A stretch of 52,824 bases of DNA, from positions 1-52,824 of the forward strand of contig CAZIUF010000004.1 of assembly GCA_964542665.1 (NCBI GenBank), in the 5' to 3' direction. Position numbers and translations under genes: made by a program. This document shows, piece after piece, positions 46,546-52,824 of the stretch (the first letter of the stretch is position 1; every line of letters starts with the position of its first letter). The notes below the pieces were generated by a model, which searched no databases, was not told the origin of the DNA, and saw nothing but the letters and a program-made list of their open reading frames with translations. The stretch is from JAGOLU01 sp964542665 (GTDB lineage: Bacteria; Patescibacteriota; Microgenomatia; UBA1406; GWC2-37-13).

Positions 46546-47112
46546 ATGTATACACACATCACAACACAAAACCAAAGCAATCAAATGATCATGACTGCAG
46601 GTGATCATGTTTTTTTCTTTCACAATCTGTCGTTTGATCTGAATGTTGAGATTGCTCATCCCCATGCACGAGTATATATATTTGGTCTTTTCACAGGAAA
46701 AGCTAAACAGATATACCATCTTCGTACACATCAACATCACACTGTCCCAGGCGGATACTCAGAACTTATGGTAAAAGGAGTGTTGGATGACCAGTCATCT
46801 ATGGACTATTCCGGATATATCAAAATAGAAAAGGACTGCAATGGCTCGCATGCATACCAGAAAAATCAGACATTATTACTCTCATCCAGAGCACGCGTTT
46901 CAAGTGAGCCAAATCTCGAGATACTTTCTCCAGATGTCTTCTGTACACACGGCTCCACGACAGGGCATATAAATGCAGATCAGCTCTACTATATGCAAAC
47001 AAAAGGATTATCTAGACCTGCAGCAAAACTACTATATATTGACGGATTTATAAATGATCTAGTGGACAAAATAAAAGGTAAAGCACCCACATTCCAATTT
47101 CATCATCATTGA
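46546..47112 (+). CDS. sufD: SufD-like protein, strongly shortened
   Basis: 188 residues, against about 420 for SufD of E. coli. Only the end of the beta-helix and the C-terminal domain remain: KQIYHLRTHQHHTVPG, a helix strand region, QTLLLSSRARVSSEPNLEIL, DVFCTHGSTTGHINADQLYY and MQTKGLSRPAAKLLYIDGF. The histidine in CTHGSTTGH matches the conserved C-terminal SufB/SufD core (EVxCxHGAT). It probably still pairs with SufB and SufC. Position after sufB supports the name. Whether it is a reduced but working SufD is not proven. Confidence 0.82.
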   Translation: MYTHITTQNQSNQMIMTAGDHVFFFHNLSFDLNVEIAHPHARVYIFGLFTGKAKQIYHLRTHQHHTVPGGYSELMVKGVLDDQSSMDYSGYIKIEKDCNGSHAYQKNQTLLLSSRARVSSEPNLEILSPDVFCTHGSTTGHINADQLYYMQTKGLSRPAAKLLYIDGFINDLVDKIKGKAPTFQFHHH

Positions 47113-47139
47113 CCCCTATACCTCTCCATAAAAACTGAG

Positions 47140-47145
47140 TATAAT
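47140..47145 (+). promoter_or_regulatory. -10 box of the small ORF before Doc
   Basis: A perfect TATAAT, 6 nt before the ATG at 47152. It gives the Doc locus its own promoter inside the suf cluster. Confidence 0.6.
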
Positions 47146-47151
47146 ACTCTC

Positions 47152-47313
47152 ATGGTCCGCAAACTTTTCACCAGACTTACCAGTTCTTTCTCCAAAAAAC
47201 ATGCTCCGTCCAAGCGGCTTTCACCTGTGGCGTCTGATCGAAAACTTAAGAAGTACAGTAGTACGGTTATACAGCGCTACGGCAAGCTTTTCAGTAAGCT
47301 CTCGCACGAATAA
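47152..47313 (+). CDS. Small basic protein, 53 residues (candidate antitoxin or N-terminal part of the Doc protein)
   Basis: A 53-residue, strongly basic ORF (MVRKLFTRLTSSFSKK ... VIQRYGKLFSKLSHE) with a perfect TATAAT ending 6 nt before its ATG. Not recognised by family. It ends with TAA at 47311-47313, exactly where the Doc fold begins in the next frame. It could be the antitoxin of the Doc toxin. Equally, a +1 shift at GAA-TAA would join the two into one protein. The intact promoter and spacing argue that it is translated. Confidence 0.6.
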   Translation: MVRKLFTRLTSSFSKKHAPSKRLSPVASDRKLKKYSSTVIQRYGKLFSKLSHE

Positions 47314-47728
47314 AGTTTCATATTTAACTCTCGACTCACTTGATGTGATGGGTAAGGACTTGGTTGATTATCTACTCGAACAAGGAGATCCAATCCCTCG
47401 GTATGATCTGAAAGATCGTGCAAAACTTGAAAGTATCATAGCTACACCTCAAAAATCTTTTGCAGGACATGAGCTCTATAAGTCGATTTATGAAAAAGCC
47501 GCATGTTATTTGTATTTCTTTGTGAAGTTTCATCCCTATTTTGACGGCAACAAGCGCATGGCAGTGCTTTCTACGTTCGTTTTCCTCGAAATGAATCATC
47601 ATAAAGTGACCATAGATTATGAAAAGGTGTATGATTTTTGTAAGATGATCGCTGCATCACACATCTCACAGGACAAAGAATTTCAACAAGTAGTAAAGTT
47701 TTTATCAACCAATTCACACCACCGATGA
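47201..47728 (+). CDS. Fic/Doc-family protein (death-on-curing type), start uncertain
   Basis: The Fic fold spans about 47315-47728 (138 residues): VSYLTLDSLDVMGKDL at the start, then the catalytic HPYFDGNKRMA, complete with histidine, DGNKR and helix. Doc proteins phosphorylate EF-Tu; other Fic proteins add AMP to targets. The frame stays open back to ATG 47201, but those codons overlap the 53-residue ORF and look non-coding. No ATG, GTG, TTG or CTG lies between 47234 and 47345, so a normal start just before the fold is missing. The stop overlaps the sufS ATG by 4 nt. Confidence 0.85.
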   Translation: MLRPSGFHLWRLIENLRSTVVRLYSATASFSVSSRTNKVSYLTLDSLDVMGKDLVDYLLEQGDPIPRYDLKDRAKLESIIATPQKSFAGHELYKSIYEKAACYLYFFVKFHPYFDGNKRMAVLSTFVFLEMNHHKVTIDYEKVYDFCKMIAASHISQDKEFQQVVKFLSTNSHHR

Positions 47729-48936
47729 ATAAAATTGACTTCCCACTTCTCACCAAACAGCTCGATGTAGTCTACCTTGATAGTGGTGCTACCACTCTCA
47801 AGCTACAACGGGTCATAGATGCAGAGCTGGGATATTATCAAATGTATTCGGCAAATATCCATCGAGGTCTGTATCCCTTATCCATCAAAGCAACTCAGGC
47901 ATACGATGCCTCACGTGCGACTGTTGCCCAGCTACTCAATGCGAGTAGTCCAAGTGAAATAGTTTTTACGAAGGGAGCCACAGACGGACTCAATCTACTC
48001 GCAAGTAGTCTCGCACAGTATTTGGACTCTGGTGATGAGATAGTGTGCACTATCCTTGAGCACCATAGTAACTTTGTCCCATGGCAGCAAATCTGTCAGC
48101 ATAAAAAGATGAAGTTACGGGTAGTGGATTCGAAACTCACTTCACAAAAAGATGGGCAAGTGAAGATGGACACGTATATTTCAAAGAAAACAAAAATCCT
48201 GACACTGCCATATATTTCAAATGTTACTGGGGAAATACTCTCTATCAAAGAAATCATCGTCGCAGCACGCAAAATCAACCCTCAGATCATCACTATCGTT
48301 GATGCATGTCAGGCAGTTGCTCATCTTCCAGTCGATGTGCAGGATCTCGATTGTGATTTTCTCGTATTTTCAGGTCATAAACTCTATGGACCTACTGGGA
48401 TAGGTGTTTTGTACGGTAAAAAAGAGCAACTTGAGCGTTTGCCTCCGTATCAATTTGGGGGCGATATGATCTACAGCGTTTCAATAGGCAAAACAACATT
48501 TGCACAAATTCCCTCCAAGTTTGAGGCAGGTACACCACCGATCGCGCAGGCTATTGGACTCGGTGCTGCCATAGATTATGTGCTTGGGGTAGGATTTGAT
48601 GTAATCCAAAAGCACGAGGCTGAGTTGTACGCATATGCGATCAAAAAACTTGCTGTATTTGGCAGCGATCTTATAGTTGTCCAACCTGTGGTAAGTGCAC
48701 AAAATGGTCACTCCATAGTCACCTTTACCTCACCTCATGTGCACGCACATGACCTTGCTGACTTGCTGGGACAAAGCAACATCTGTGTACGAGCGGGGCA
48801 TCACTGCGCCCAACCTCTGCATGACCACCTGGAACTCAGTGCTACTGCACGGATTAGCTTTGGACTTTATAATACTCACCATGACGTAGACTTGTTTGTA
48901 GCTGAGCTACAAAAAATTATTGCTGAGTTTAAGTAG
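47725..48936 (+). CDS. sufS: Cysteine desulfurase SufS
   Basis: 403 residues, standard length. A PLP enzyme that takes sulfur from cysteine for cluster assembly. Seen: YLDSGATTLK, the N-terminal NIHRGLYPLS, LEHHSNFVPWQ, VDACQAVAHLPVDVQ, the PLP lysine in FSGHKLYGPTG, and the catalytic cysteine in VRAGHHCAQPLH. The short Cys loop and sequence fit SufS rather than IscS. Its start codon overlaps the stop of the Doc gene (ATGA), so translation of the two is probably coupled. sufU follows 37 nt later. Confidence 0.96.
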   Translation: MNKIDFPLLTKQLDVVYLDSGATTLKLQRVIDAELGYYQMYSANIHRGLYPLSIKATQAYDASRATVAQLLNASSPSEIVFTKGATDGLNLLASSLAQYLDSGDEIVCTILEHHSNFVPWQQICQHKKMKLRVVDSKLTSQKDGQVKMDTYISKKTKILTLPYISNVTGEILSIKEIIVAARKINPQIITIVDACQAVAHLPVDVQDLDCDFLVFSGHKLYGPTGIGVLYGKKEQLERLPPYQFGGDMIYSVSIGKTTFAQIPSKFEAGTPPIAQAIGLGAAIDYVLGVGFDVIQKHEAELYAYAIKKLAVFGSDLIVVQPVVSAQNGHSIVTFTSPHVHAHDLADLLGQSNICVRAGHHCAQPLHDHLELSATARISFGLYNTHHDVDLFVAELQKIIAEFK

Positions 48937-48973
48937 CGCACAATTATTTCTTTGATAGAATATCTAGGATACT

Positions 48974-49348
48974 ATGACCGTATACCCTGATCATTTGATG
49001 GATCACTATCGACATCCCCGGAACTTTAAGTTTAAGGATGATGTCAGCTATACATGTGCCTCAGATATGGATAACCCATCGTGTGGAGACAAAATCCAAG
49101 TGAAAGCATGTGTCTCGGGTGGGATAGTGAAGGAGATAGCTTGGGATGGTATCGGATGTGCACTTTCAACTGCGAGTGCATCCATGATGACTGAGAAGGT
49201 CAAAGGTAAACCAGTCACAGTCGTCCTGAACATGACAAAGAACGATGTTCTGTCAGAGATTGCGATGGATATCACCCCGACCCGATTACCGTGTGCGCTC
49301 ATCCCTCTTGAAGCCATCCAGAAAGCACTTAACAAAAATAATTCTTAA
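48974..49348 (+). CDS. sufU: Iron-sulfur assembly protein SufU (IscU-like)
   Basis: 124 residues. Zinc-dependent sulfur acceptor for SufS in Gram-positive-type Suf systems. Seen: YRHPRNF, NPSCGDKI (C37, D39), GIGCALSTASASMM and RLPCALIPLEA, that is, all three conserved cysteines and the aspartate. The 18-20 residue insertion typical of Bacillus SufU appears short or absent, so an IscU-like role is also possible, but position next to sufS favours SufU. TGATAGAAT (extended -10) lies 12 nt before the ATG. Confidence 0.94.
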   Translation: MTVYPDHLMDHYRHPRNFKFKDDVSYTCASDMDNPSCGDKIQVKACVSGGIVKEIAWDGIGCALSTASASMMTEKVKGKPVTVVLNMTKNDVLSEIAMDITPTRLPCALIPLEAIQKALNKNNS

Positions 49349-49377
49349 GTAGCTCACATACCATTTCTTTTACTATT

Positions 49378-50064
49378 ATGGCAGGTACTCAAACGGTTCT
49401 TATCACCGGAGCAAGCTCTGGACTAGGGTATGCACTTGCGCAAAAATATATTGAAAAAGGAGCGGAGGTCTATGGCATTGGTGCTCACGAGGAGAAGATG
49501 AATACAGCCGCAACAACTCTGAACTCACCCCGATTTCATCCCATCACCTGTGATATTTCAGATCCAAAACAAGTTGCGAAAGCTATCGACTCGATAGCAG
49601 CAGTAGATGTCCTCGTGAACAATGCGGGGAAAATATGCCGCAAACCACTGGTCGATATTTCTGATGACATCATCCGTGATCTAGTGAACGCAAATCTGTT
49701 GGGTCACTTATACGTTACCAAGTATGTACTGCCCAAACTATACAAGTCATCTGATGCACACATCGTGAATATATCTTCCACAGCAGGACTCGTGGCGAAG
49801 AAAAATCATGTGCTCTATGCCGCGACAAAGTTTGGTATCCGTGGGATGGGAGAGGCTCTCGTCGATGAGCTTATTGGTACGAATATCCATGTTATGAATG
49901 TGTATCCGGGTGGCTTTGTCTCAGAGTTGTATAAGAAGGCTGATGATCCTCAAGTGATGGATGGATTTATGGATCCTTCAGACGTAGCCAATCAAATCAT
50001 CTATGCATTATCAGCGCCAAAGAGCATGCGTGTTGAGCAAATGGTCCTGAACAGAAAGAAATAG
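49378..50064 (+). CDS. Short-chain dehydrogenase/reductase
   Basis: 228 residues, classical SDR. Seen: the NAD(P) loop TGASSGLG, the NNAG motif (VLVNNAGKI), and the catalytic serine, tyrosine and lysine in VNISSTAGLV and LYAATKFG. The late PGGFVSEL is usual for the family. Substrate unknown; such enzymes reduce or oxidise alcohols, ketones or sugars. It follows sufU by 29 nt in the same direction and may be in the same transcript. Confidence 0.93.
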   Translation: MAGTQTVLITGASSGLGYALAQKYIEKGAEVYGIGAHEEKMNTAATTLNSPRFHPITCDISDPKQVAKAIDSIAAVDVLVNNAGKICRKPLVDISDDIIRDLVNANLLGHLYVTKYVLPKLYKSSDAHIVNISSTAGLVAKKNHVLYAATKFGIRGMGEALVDELIGTNIHVMNVYPGGFVSELYKKADDPQVMDGFMDPSDVANQIIYALSAPKSMRVEQMVLNRKK

Positions 50065-50080
50065 TTGTTGATTTATATGT

Positions 50081-50374
50081 ATGTTTTCGAAACTAAATAA
50101 GCCAAACCCTCTTTGGTTCAGAGCAAAAGAGTATGGTTGGGGATGGACTCCTGCGACATGGCAGGGCTGGCTTCTGATGCTTGTCTATGTTGTTTTAGTT
50201 TCATTTATCTTTTCCCACTTTGATTCGATCTCTCTCTCATTTTCAGACTCTCGTATTATCTTGTTTCCTCTAACAGTTCTTCTAAAATTTTTATTGATTT
50301 TATTTTGTTTTGCTACGGGTGAGAAACCATCATGGAGATGGGGCAGAAAAGATACTATCAAAACCAAAGCCTGA
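50081..50374 (+). CDS. Small membrane protein of unknown function
   Basis: 97 residues. An aromatic, basic N-terminus (NPLWFRAKEYGWGWTPATWQ), two hydrophobic segments (GWLLMLVYVVLVSFIFSHF and ILFPLTVLLKFLLILFCFAT) and a basic tail (EKPSWRWGRKDTIKTKA). Small proteins of this kind with W-rich N-termini are common in CPR genomes, to my knowledge without a known role. It lies 16 nt after the SDR and 19 nt before korA. Confidence 0.75.
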   Translation: MFSKLNKPNPLWFRAKEYGWGWTPATWQGWLLMLVYVVLVSFIFSHFDSISLSFSDSRIILFPLTVLLKFLLILFCFATGEKPSWRWGRKDTIKTKA

Positions 50375-50378
50375 TCGG

Positions 50379-50384
50379 TATACT
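50379..50384 (+). promoter_or_regulatory. -10 box of korA
   Basis: TATACT, 9 nt before the ATG at 50394. Confidence 0.5.
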
Positions 50385-50393
50385 GATCACCAT

Positions 50394-52184
50394 ATGCGTT
50401 TTACTTGGAAGCTATCTGGAGAGGCTGGATTTGGTATCACCACCATTGGATTTGCCTTTACCAAGCTCTGTACCCGCAATGGATTTCACGCATTTGACTA
50501 CTCCGAGTTTCCATCTCTCATCCGTGGTGGCTTCACGACGCATGAGCTTATTTTCTCCGATATACCAGTCGCGACCACCAAGCCCACGATCGATCTGTTG
50601 ATTGCACTTCGTCAGGACAATTTTGATATGGATGCACATCGACTTACTGCAGATTCTATCGTGTTGTACGATGATCAGGAGGTCAAAGTGCAAGGAGATT
50701 TCTTTGCGATCCCCATGCCATATCGGGCGATCAAGTTGAAGCACAAAGCTCATCAGGTGATGGTAAATACCGTTTCAGTTGGAGCAACGTTTGCCTTGTT
50801 TGGATGGGATTTTCAGATGATTGATCAGATGATTGAGGAAGACTTTGCTAAAAAAGGACAAGGAGTCATAGACTTCAATAAAGTGCTGGCGAAAGAGGGC
50901 TGGGACTATATCCAACAGTTGAAAACTAGCAATGAACAGTTGAAATTAAGAACCGAAAAACTGCAAACTTTACTCGTCCCTCCAAATGAAAAAAAACAAA
51001 AGCTTGTCATGTCAGGCAATGATGCGTTTGCATATGCATCGGTTATGGCAGGTGCCGGGGCATACACAGCTTATCCCATGAGCCCCTCGTCATCAGTACT
51101 CGCAACTCTTGCTGCATGGCAGCACAAAACAGGCATGATCGTGAGACATGTGGAAGACGAAGTTTCTTCAATCAATCAAGCGCTCGGCTTTTCATATGCT
51201 GGAGTACGTGTCGCCACAGGATCATCTGGCGGTGGATTTGCATTGATGGTTGAAGGAGTGAGTTATGCGGGCATCGCAGAGTTGCCCATCGTGATATTTA
51301 TCGCCCAGCGCCCAGGACCTGCAACTGGCCTTCCCACCTGGACCGCGCAGGCAGATCTTATGTTTGCGATCCATGCTGGACACGGTGAGTTTCCAAAAAT
51401 AGTTCTTGCACCAGGTGATGTGTCAGAGATGATTGAGTTGACGGCAAAGGCATATGATTTAGCTGATATATATCAGACACCGGTGATCGTCATGTCAGAT
51501 AAAGTATTGAGCGAATCACACGAAAGTATTGATGAGATGGCAGTTCGAGCAATACAGTCCTCATATACTCCCAATAGAGGAAAGATTGTAAAAGAAGCCA
51601 CCCAATCTCCCTATCTACGATATAAAGACGCACCAGATGGCATCAGCGAGCTTCTTATACCAGGTCTTCAATCACCTCATCACTGGCAAGCGAACTCATA
51701 TGAACATCTTGAGGACTCACATACCACGGAATCATCACCAGAAGTGATCAAGCAGACTGATAAACGTGCACGAAAGCAAAAAACATATCTTGGCGAGCTG
51801 CCTTATTTAGGGAGTAAGTATATTGGCTTTGCTCCGCCCAAATATTATGGTAGCCCAGATGCTCAAACAGTATTTGTTTGTTGGGGTGGGATGAAGCCGG
51901 CCGTACTTGAAGCACAGTCAGTACTTGAAAAAGATAGTCAACGAGTTGGTGTGCTTCATTTCACCCACGTATATCCCTTGGCTCAAACTATCAAATCAAT
52001 GTTTGATACCAATAAACGATATATTTTTGTCGAAAACAATAGCGAAGCGCAGCTTGCTAAAGTTCTCCGCATGGAGTTAGGTGTTGATATCGGAAGAGCT
52101 CCAGAAGATCAGATACTGAGATATGACGGGAGACCCCTACTCGCAGACGAGATAGTAATTCAATACAGGAATAAGTTGTCATAA
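50394..52184 (+). CDS. korA: 2-oxoacid:ferredoxin oxidoreductase, fused gamma-alpha subunit (KorA-like)
   Basis: 596 residues. Residues 1-170 are the gamma domain (KLSGEAGFGITTIGFAF, SEFPSLIRGGFTTHELIFSD). From about 200 comes the alpha (pyrimidine-binding) domain: MSGNDAFAYASVMAGAGAYT, YPMSPSSSVLATLA, VRHVEDEVSSINQALGFSYA, ATGSSGGGFALMVEG, and domain II near the end. The enzyme oxidatively decarboxylates a 2-oxoacid, makes acyl-CoA and reduces ferredoxin, or runs in reverse. The gamma-alpha linker (about 176-194) carries an in-frame degenerate repeat (LKTSNEQLKLRTEKLQT). korB follows 7 nt later. The substrate (2-oxoglutarate or pyruvate) is not settled. Confidence 0.93.
   Translation: MRFTWKLSGEAGFGITTIGFAFTKLCTRNGFHAFDYSEFPSLIRGGFTTHELIFSDIPVATTKPTIDLLIALRQDNFDMDAHRLTADSIVLYDDQEVKVQGDFFAIPMPYRAIKLKHKAHQVMVNTVSVGATFALFGWDFQMIDQMIEEDFAKKGQGVIDFNKVLAKEGWDYIQQLKTSNEQLKLRTEKLQTLLVPPNEKKQKLVMSGNDAFAYASVMAGAGAYTAYPMSPSSSVLATLAAWQHKTGMIVRHVEDEVSSINQALGFSYAGVRVATGSSGGGFALMVEGVSYAGIAELPIVIFIAQRPGPATGLPTWTAQADLMFAIHAGHGEFPKIVLAPGDVSEMIELTAKAYDLADIYQTPVIVMSDKVLSESHESIDEMAVRAIQSSYTPNRGKIVKEATQSPYLRYKDAPDGISELLIPGLQSPHHWQANSYEHLEDSHTTESSPEVIKQTDKRARKQKTYLGELPYLGSKYIGFAPPKYYGSPDAQTVFVCWGGMKPAVLEAQSVLEKDSQRVGVLHFTHVYPLAQTIKSMFDTNKRYIFVENNSEAQLAKVLRMELGVDIGRAPEDQILRYDGRPLLADEIVIQYRNKLS
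50921..50975 (+). repeat. Degenerate repeat in the korA linker
   Basis: Units such as TTGAAAACTAGCAATGAAC and AGTTGAAATTAAGAACC encode the QLKTSNEQLKLRTEKLQT linker in frame. Confidence 0.4.
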
Positions 52185-52191
52185 TCAATAT

Positions 52192-52824
52192 ATGTCACAA
52201 AAACAATTATTCAATGATCTGTCGGGATACACTCCGACCTGGTGTCCAGGTTGTGGAGACTGGGGTATCGTCAGAGCGGTTAAACTTGCGCTGAGTGAGC
52301 AGGGCCTTGGACCGTCAGATATCTTTGCAGCATTTGATATTGGCTGTTCAGGTAATATGAACGATTTTCTGCATGTGAACAGCATGCATACACTCCATGG
52401 TCGTTCGATATCCTCGGCCATAGGCATGAAACTTGCCCATCATACTCGTCCTGTCATCGCAATAGGCGGAGATGGCGCCTTCTATGGCGAAGGTGGGAAT
52501 CACTTCCTACATGCATGTCGTGGTAATCATGATATTACCGTCATTGCTCACGATAATATGGTCTATGGTCTGACCACTGGACAAACGGCACCCACTGCAA
52601 ACAAAGGCACAAAGACCAAATCAACACCTGGGGGGAGTGTCGAGTCGCCTGTAAACCCACTGGCTTTAGCCATCTCCCAAGGAGCCACGTTTGTTGCTCA
52701 GTCATTCGCCAACAACAGTCGTCATGTGGCAGATATGATCAAAGCAGCGATGCAGCACAAGGGCTTTTCGCTTGTCAATATACTCCAACCATGCGTGACA
52801 TTTAACAAGATTAATACATATCAA
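52192..52824 (+). CDS. korB: 2-oxoacid:ferredoxin oxidoreductase, beta subunit (KorB-like), 3' truncated
   Basis: The first 211 residues; the frame runs off the window end. Thiamine diphosphate and Fe-S subunit. Seen: TWCPGCGDWGIV (C18, C21), DIGCSGNM with the third cysteine, the TPP motif IGGDGAFYGEGGNHFLHA with NMVYGLTTGQ, and LQPCVTFN (C201), the fourth cluster ligand. All four cysteines of the [4Fe-4S] site are present. The ATG at 52192 is 7 nt after the korA stop, so the two are one operon. Confidence 0.94.
   Translation, partial: MSQKQLFNDLSGYTPTWCPGCGDWGIVRAVKLALSEQGLGPSDIFAAFDIGCSGNMNDFLHVNSMHTLHGRSISSAIGMKLAHHTRPVIAIGGDGAFYGEGGNHFLHACRGNHDITVIAHDNMVYGLTTGQTAPTANKGTKTKSTPGGSVESPVNPLALAISQGATFVAQSFANNSRHVADMIKAAMQHKGFSLVNILQPCVTFNKINTYQ

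Noticed and set aside
1..52824. Reassigned TGA codon (as in Gracilibacteria)
   Set aside because: Several conserved proteins end at TGA at the expected length (TsaD, solute-binding protein, histidine phosphatase, LysRS-HD), so TGA is a stop.

Overview
The window is a 52.8 kb stretch of a bacterial chromosome, almost fully coding, with about 50 genes, one tRNA, no rRNA, no CRISPR array and no transposase. The best guess is a Patescibacteria (Candidate Phyla Radiation) genome, possibly Microgenomates. The reasons are very compact gene order, a stand-alone PolA-type 5'-3' exonuclease, VanW and sortase surface proteins, a membrane protein with an actin-like/baseplate-J-like layout, a short alanyl-tRNA synthetase and short hypothetical membrane proteins. 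TGA is used as a normal stop (ends of the solute-binding protein, TsaD and the histidine phosphatase), so the TGA-recoded Gracilibacteria and Absconditabacteria are excluded. The lineage is inferred, not proven.

Layout. 1-13.3 kb: end of a UvrD/PcrA helicase, a hexapeptide acetyltransferase, a divergent pair made of an HExxH membrane protein and a methyltransferase-like protein, then envelope genes (VanW, solute-binding protein, actin-like/baseplate-J-like protein, sortase, class A PBP, prepilin peptidase). 13.3-20.5 kb: serS, a YbaK deacylase, a HIT protein and a leftward operon of GNAT acetyltransferase, HDAC-family deacetylase, LysRS-HD fusion and HAD phosphatase. 20.6-29.2 kb: ACT protein plus nucleotidyltransferase-like protein, greA, ICMT-like protein, tRNA-Glu(CTC), DsbA-like protein, tRNA-binding protein, a membrane protein, alaS and two exported proteins. 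29.2-41.4 kb: secA, an M24 aminopeptidase, an acyltransferase, glmS with a structured RNA upstream, a PolA-type exonuclease, a NYN protein and an FtsH with two AAA modules. 41.5-43.7 kb: t6A genes (TsaC-TsaE fusion and TsaD). 43.7-49.3 kb: the Suf iron-sulfur cluster (C, B, short D, S, U) interrupted by a histidine phosphatase and a Fic/Doc locus. 49.4-52.8 kb: an SDR, a small membrane protein and a two-subunit 2-oxoacid:ferredoxin oxidoreductase.

Three global signals stand out. (1) Small palindromic repeats with GTCAT...ATGAC-type ends lie between genes and also in frame inside conserved enzymes (AlaRS, LysRS, PepP, GlmS, TsaC-TsaE, probably SecA). In LysRS one forms the linker to a fused HD domain. 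(2) Two intergenic hairpins share an identical 36-nt head on stems of unrelated sequence. (3) Most genes that begin a transcription unit have a -10 box ending 5-10 nt before the start codon, so leaderless mRNAs appear to be the rule.

The strongest candidates for something undescribed are the tandem-AAA FtsH, the structured RNA upstream of glmS with alternative pairings, the out-of-frame small ORF/Doc pair inside the suf operon, and the in-frame palindromic elements.
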